Below, piece after piece: positions 6,363 to 8,962 of a stretch of 8,962 nt of DNA. How positions within the stretch are numbered: the first letter of the stretch is position 1; every line of letters starts with the position of its first letter. The position numbers and the translations under genes were made by a program. The notes under the pieces were generated by a model that was given only the letters and a program-made list of their open reading frames with translations, did no database searches and was not told the origin of the DNA. The stretch spans positions 1-8,962 of the forward strand of contig JABSSB010000179.1 of the NCBI GenBank assembly GCA_013214715.1, written 5' to 3'. Origin of the DNA: Paracoccaceae bacterium. Its GTDB lineage: Bacteria; Pseudomonadota; Alphaproteobacteria; Rhodobacterales; Rhodobacteraceae.

Positions 6363-7766
6363 TTACCCTTCGCTCAGCCCGGCCTGAACCTGCGCGATGA
6401 AATCGGCGCCACGCTGTTCGAAATTGTCATATTGATCAAAACTCGCCGCTGCTGGGGCCAAAAGCACCACTTCGCCCGCCTCAGCCTCCGCCATGGCGCG
6501 GGCCACGGCGACATCCATCGTGGTGCAGACCTCGGCCTCCCCCCCGATGCGCAGGGCAAAGCCCGCCGCCTCACGCCCGATGACATAGGCTTTGACCACA
6601 TTGCCCGTCGCCGCGGCGAGCGTCTCCAGCCCGCCTTCCTTTTCCAGCCCGCCACAGATCCAGCGAATGCGGTCGAACGCAGCCAGCGCACGCACGGCGC
6701 TGTCGATATTGGTGGCCTTGCTGTCATTGACGAAACGCACGCCGTCGCGCTCGGCAACCAGTTGCGAACGATGCGGCAGACCTGGATATGAGCGCAGCCC
6801 CGCCTCAATCACCCGTGGCGCAAGCCCCAACGCCCGACAGGCCGCATAGGCCGCGCAGGCATTCTGGTGATTATGCGCGCCGGGCAGCCCGGCAATGTCG
6901 CGCAGATCAATCGATCCCGCCTGCCGTCCTTTGCGATACTCCGACAGAAACCCTTTGCGCGCAAAGACCTGCCAACCGGGTCCAGACAGTTTTTGCCCCG
7001 ACGCGATGCGGATCACCCGATCATCGCTGGGCGCCTCAGAGAGTTGGTTGGCCAGAAATTGCCCCTCCAGCTCATCCACGCCGATCACGGCCCGATCCGG
7101 CCCGCCTTCGGCAAAAAGCCGACGTTTGGCCGCGAAATATCCGCCCATCCCGGCATGGCGATCCAGATGATCCGGCGACAAGTTGGTAAAGACGGCAATA
7201 TCCGGCGTCAGCGCACGCGCCAATTCGGTTTGGTAAGAGCTCAACTCCAGCACCACAACCTCGCCATCATGGGCAGGATCCAGGTCAAATACCCCGCGCC
7301 CGATATTGCCCGCCAGCTGCGCCGGTCGGCCAGATTGGGTCAGGATGTGATGGATCAAGGCCGAGGTGGTGGATTTCCCGTTCGAGCCGGTCACAGCGAC
7401 AATCCGCGGCAGCGTCGCAAAATCTGCAAAGCCTTCATCTGCAAAGGATCGGAAAAACAGCCCAATATCATTATCCACCGGCACACCCAGCGCCAGCGCC
7501 GCCGCGATCACCGGATTGGGCGTGGGATACAGGTGCGGAATTCCCGGCGATACCACCAGCCGCGCAATCCCGTCCAAAACGCCCTGGTTGCGCAGATCGG
7601 CGCAGGCAAAGCCGTCATCTTCCGCCCGCGCGCGCGCCGCCGGATTGTCATCCCACAAAACCGGCTCTGCCCGTCCCGCTTTCAAGGCCCGCGCCACCGC
7701 AAGCCCCGACCGGCCCAAACCCAAGACCGCCACACGCTGCCCCTCAAAGCCCCGAACCGGGATCAT
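6363..7766 (-). CDS. murD: UDP-N-acetylmuramoyl-L-alanine--D-glutamate ligase MurD
   Basis: MurD (467 aa from this start) is the cytoplasmic ATP-dependent ligase that adds D-glutamate to UDP-MurNAc-L-Ala. The N-terminal UDP-binding domain shows VAVLGLGRSGLA (12-23) and SPGIP (73-77). The central domain has the ATP loop GSNGKSTT (127-134), ELSSYQ (174-179), NLSPDHLDRH (195-204) and the lysine of AAKRRLF (Lys214), matching the carbamylated lysine of E. coli MurD. The C-terminal domain has GAHNHQN (296-302), HRSQ (332-335), NDSKATN (347-353) and APAAASFDQYDNFEQRG (437-453). I start it at the ATG at 7766: MIPVRGF is the usual rhodobacterial MurD N-terminus, and AGAAGGA lies 8 nt upstream. The frame stays open upstream to a TTG at 7853, but those 29 residues look like spacer translation. 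It follows mraY after a 159-bp gap and is followed by the AEC gene. Confidence 0.97.
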   Translation of the reverse strand: MIPVRGFEGQRVAVLGLGRSGLAVARALKAGRAEPVLWDDNPAARARAEDDGFACADLRNQGVLDGIARLVVSPGIPHLYPTPNPVIAAALALGVPVDNDIGLFFRSFADEGFADFATLPRIVAVTGSNGKSTTSALIHHILTQSGRPAQLAGNIGRGVFDLDPAHDGEVVVLELSSYQTELARALTPDIAVFTNLSPDHLDRHAGMGGYFAAKRRLFAEGGPDRAVIGVDELEGQFLANQLSEAPSDDRVIRIASGQKLSGPGWQVFARKGFLSEYRKGRQAGSIDLRDIAGLPGAHNHQNACAAYAACRALGLAPRVIEAGLRSYPGLPHRSQLVAERDGVRFVNDSKATNIDSAVRALAAFDRIRWICGGLEKEGGLETLAAATGNVVKAYVIGREAAGFALRIGGEAEVCTTMDVAVARAMAEAEAGEVVLLAPAAASFDQYDNFEQRGADFIAQVQAGLSEG

Positions 7767-7774
7767 GCCGTTTA

Positions 7775-7781
7775 TCCTTCT
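7775..7781 (-). promoter_or_regulatory. murD ribosome binding site
   Basis: AGAAGGA on the minus strand ends 8 nt before the ATG at 7766. It settles the murD start in favour of this ATG over the in-frame TTG at 7853, which has no such site at the right distance. Confidence 0.75.
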
Positions 7782-7841
7782 TGCCCTTTTGCTCCAGCCA
7801 TAGCGCGCTTGACCGTGAAGAAACAGAGCACCGCCCAAGTT

Positions 7842-7860
7842 CTTCTCTTCCAAAATACCC
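7842..7860 (-). other. GGGTATTTTGGAAGAGAAG intergenic motif
   Basis: In the mraY-murD spacer the minus strand reads GGGTATTTTGG followed by a purine-rich AAGAGAAG, immediately after very GC-rich DNA. From memory, similar GGGTATTT-plus-purine strings recur in gene gaps of Rhodobacterales genomes, often after a gene end; I cannot count them here. It could be a terminator tail, an RNA processing site, or part of a small dispersed repeat. The rest of this spacer, apart from the hairpin nearer mraY and the murD ribosome site, shows nothing I can name. Confidence 0.3.
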
Positions 7861-7889
7861 GCGCCGCAGGCCCGCGCGCCGCGCCCTAC

Positions 7890-7913
7890 CGCAAAGGGCC
7901 GACAGGCCCTGCG
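7890..7913 (-). terminator. Hairpin just downstream of mraY, possible attenuator or weak terminator
   Basis: On the minus strand CGCA-GGGCC, loop TGTC, GGCCC, a TT bulge and TGCG fold into a stem of about 9 bp starting 13 bp after the mraY stop. Only TTT follows the core stem, so termination would be weak or partial. It lies between two genes normally transcribed together, so it may tune murD relative to mraY, mark an RNA cleavage point, or stabilise the upstream mRNA. Known function is not established. Confidence 0.45.
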
Positions 7914-7925
7914 CGGGCGGGAGTG

Positions 7926-8962
7926 TTATCGCAGTTTCAAGGTCGCCAGACCGATCATCGCCAGGATCACCGAGATGATCCAGAACCGGATCACGATGGT
8001 CGGCTCGGCCCAGCCTTTCTTCTCATAATGGTGATGGATCGGTGCCATCAAAAAGACCCGCTTGCCGGTGCGTTTGAAATAGAGCACCTGAATGATCACG
8101 CTCAGCGCCTCGACCACGAACAGCCCGCCGATCACCGCCAGCACCAGTTCATGTTTGGTCGCCACCGCAATCGCGCCCAGCGCACCGCCCAAAGCCAGTG
8201 ATCCGGTATCGCCCATGAACACCGCTGCCGGGGGCGCGTTATACCACAGAAAGCCCAAGCCCCCGCCAAAAAGTGCGGCCGTGAAGATCAGGATCTCCCC
8301 CGTTCCGGCTACGTAATGCACATCAAGGTATTCCGAAAAATCAACCCGCCCCACCGCATAGGCGATGATCCCCAAAGATGAGGCCGCGATCATCACCGGC
8401 ATGATGGCCAACCCGTCCAACCCGTCCGTCAGATTGACCGCATTGGCCGCGCCCACGATCACGATGATGCAGAACGGCACATAAAGCAGACCCATATCCA
8501 CCAGCACATCCTTGAAGACCGGTAGCGCCAGCATGCCTTGCAGGTTTTCGGTGTGAAAAGCCTGGGCCCAGACCGCCGCAATCACCGCAATCATGATGCC
8601 CAATGCCAACCGCAGCTTGCCCGGCACCCCACCGGTATTCTGTTTCGAAACTTTGGCATAATCATCGGCAAACCCGATCAGCCCATAGCCCAGCGTCACA
8701 AACAGCACCAACCAGACAAAGGGATTGTCCAATCGCGCCCAGAACAGCGTGGCCGTGACCAACGCCCCCACGATCAGCAGCCCGCCCATCGTGGGCGTAC
8801 CCGCTTTGGCAAAATGCCCTTCTGGCCCGTCATCGCGGATCGGCTGGCCCTTGCCTTGCTTGCGGCGCAGCACGGAAATCAGCGGCTTGCCGAAGATGAA
8901 CCCAAAGATCAGCGCGGGCATGAAGGCCCCGCCCGCCCGGATGTGCCGGCGGATGAAATCCT
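7926..8962 (-). CDS. mraY: Phospho-N-acetylmuramoyl-pentapeptide-transferase MraY (5' end beyond window)
   Basis: MraY is the inner-membrane enzyme that moves phospho-MurNAc-pentapeptide from its UDP carrier to undecaprenyl phosphate, giving lipid I. The frame stays open from the TAA at 7926 to the window edge. The ATG at 8921 is probably internal, because the codons before it read DFIRRHIRAGGAF, matching the region MraY proteins have ahead of this point; roughly 15-30 N-terminal residues are missing. Counting from that Met, I see KQGKGQPIRDDGP (21-33), GTPTMGG (41-47), FADDYAK (84-90; the paired catalytic Asp), NLTDGLDG (163-170; the third conserved Asp region), FMGDTGSLALGG (235-246) and PIHHHYEKKGW (294-304). 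The rest is membrane helices, as in the ten-helix family fold. Its position before murD is the classical dcw order. Confidence 0.97.
   Translation of the reverse strand, partial: DFIRRHIRAGGAFMPALIFGFIFGKPLISVLRRKQGKGQPIRDDGPEGHFAKAGTPTMGGLLIVGALVTATLFWARLDNPFVWLVLFVTLGYGLIGFADDYAKVSKQNTGGVPGKLRLALGIMIAVIAAVWAQAFHTENLQGMLALPVFKDVLVDMGLLYVPFCIIVIVGAANAVNLTDGLDGLAIMPVMIAASSLGIIAYAVGRVDFSEYLDVHYVAGTGEILIFTAALFGGGLGFLWYNAPPAAVFMGDTGSLALGGALGAIAVATKHELVLAVIGGLFVVEALSVIIQVLYFKRTGKRVFLMAPIHHHYEKKGWAEPTIVIRFWIISVILAMIGLATLKLR

Noticed and set aside
7767..7853. 29-codon N-terminal extension of MurD from a TTG
   Set aside because: The ATG at 7766 has an AGAAGGA site 8 nt upstream and gives the normal MurD N-terminus; the extension matches no MurD feature.
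6867..8201. Plus-strand open frame of 444 codons opposite murD and mraY
   Set aside because: It crosses two real genes and their spacer on the opposite strand, is rich in Arg, His, Gln and Pro, and shows no family motif; it reflects GC-rich codon bias.
1..8962. Search for CRISPR arrays, tRNA or rRNA genes, insertion sequences, phage or toxin-antitoxin genes
   Set aside because: No regularly spaced repeats, RNA gene signatures, transposase motifs or small paired genes were seen; nearly all DNA is accounted for by eight coding regions.

Overview
The window is a GC-rich piece of the division and cell wall (dcw) cluster of a Gram-negative alphaproteobacterium, most likely a member of the Rhodobacterales (Rhodobacter/Roseobacter relatives). 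That placement rests on the order mraY, murD, ftsW, murG, murC and on family-typical N-termini such as MIPVRGF for MurD and MTEMVYG for FtsW. It comes from remembered family patterns, not from a search.

Layout, read along the minus strand from high to low coordinates: mraY (5' end cut by the window edge, 8962-7926); a 159-bp spacer with a hairpin; murD (7766-6363); a gene for an auxin-efflux-carrier (AEC) family transporter starting 8 bp after murD (6354-5473); a 72-bp convergent spacer with a strong inverted repeat; a plus-strand gene for a BaiN/HI0933-type FAD oxidoreductase (4222-5400); a divergent spacer of about 185 bp; then ftsW, murG and murC, joined by two 4-bp ATGA overlaps (4036-382); and finally an APC-superfamily permease starting 6 bp after murC and running off the left edge (375-1). 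Nearly every base is coding, and no stretch over 300 bp lacks a gene.

Five genes form the lipid II pathway. MurC and MurD add L-Ala and D-Glu to UDP-MurNAc in the cytoplasm. MraY moves the finished phospho-MurNAc-pentapeptide to undecaprenyl phosphate, and MurG adds GlcNAc to make lipid II. FtsW, a SEDS glycosyltransferase, polymerises lipid II at the division septum. The three other genes (AEC transporter, flavoprotein, APC permease) are not cell-wall enzymes by family.

The main peculiarity is the break between murD and ftsW. The opposite-strand flavoprotein gene means ftsW-murG-murC probably need their own promoter in the divergent spacer, unless transcription reads through from murD. I see no tRNA, rRNA, CRISPR array, insertion sequence, phage gene or defence system, and no clear sign of an undescribed system. 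The more unusual items are non-coding: the inverted repeat with an overlapping G-quadruplex pattern at 5408-5456, and the structured spacers at 4037-4221 and 7767-7925.
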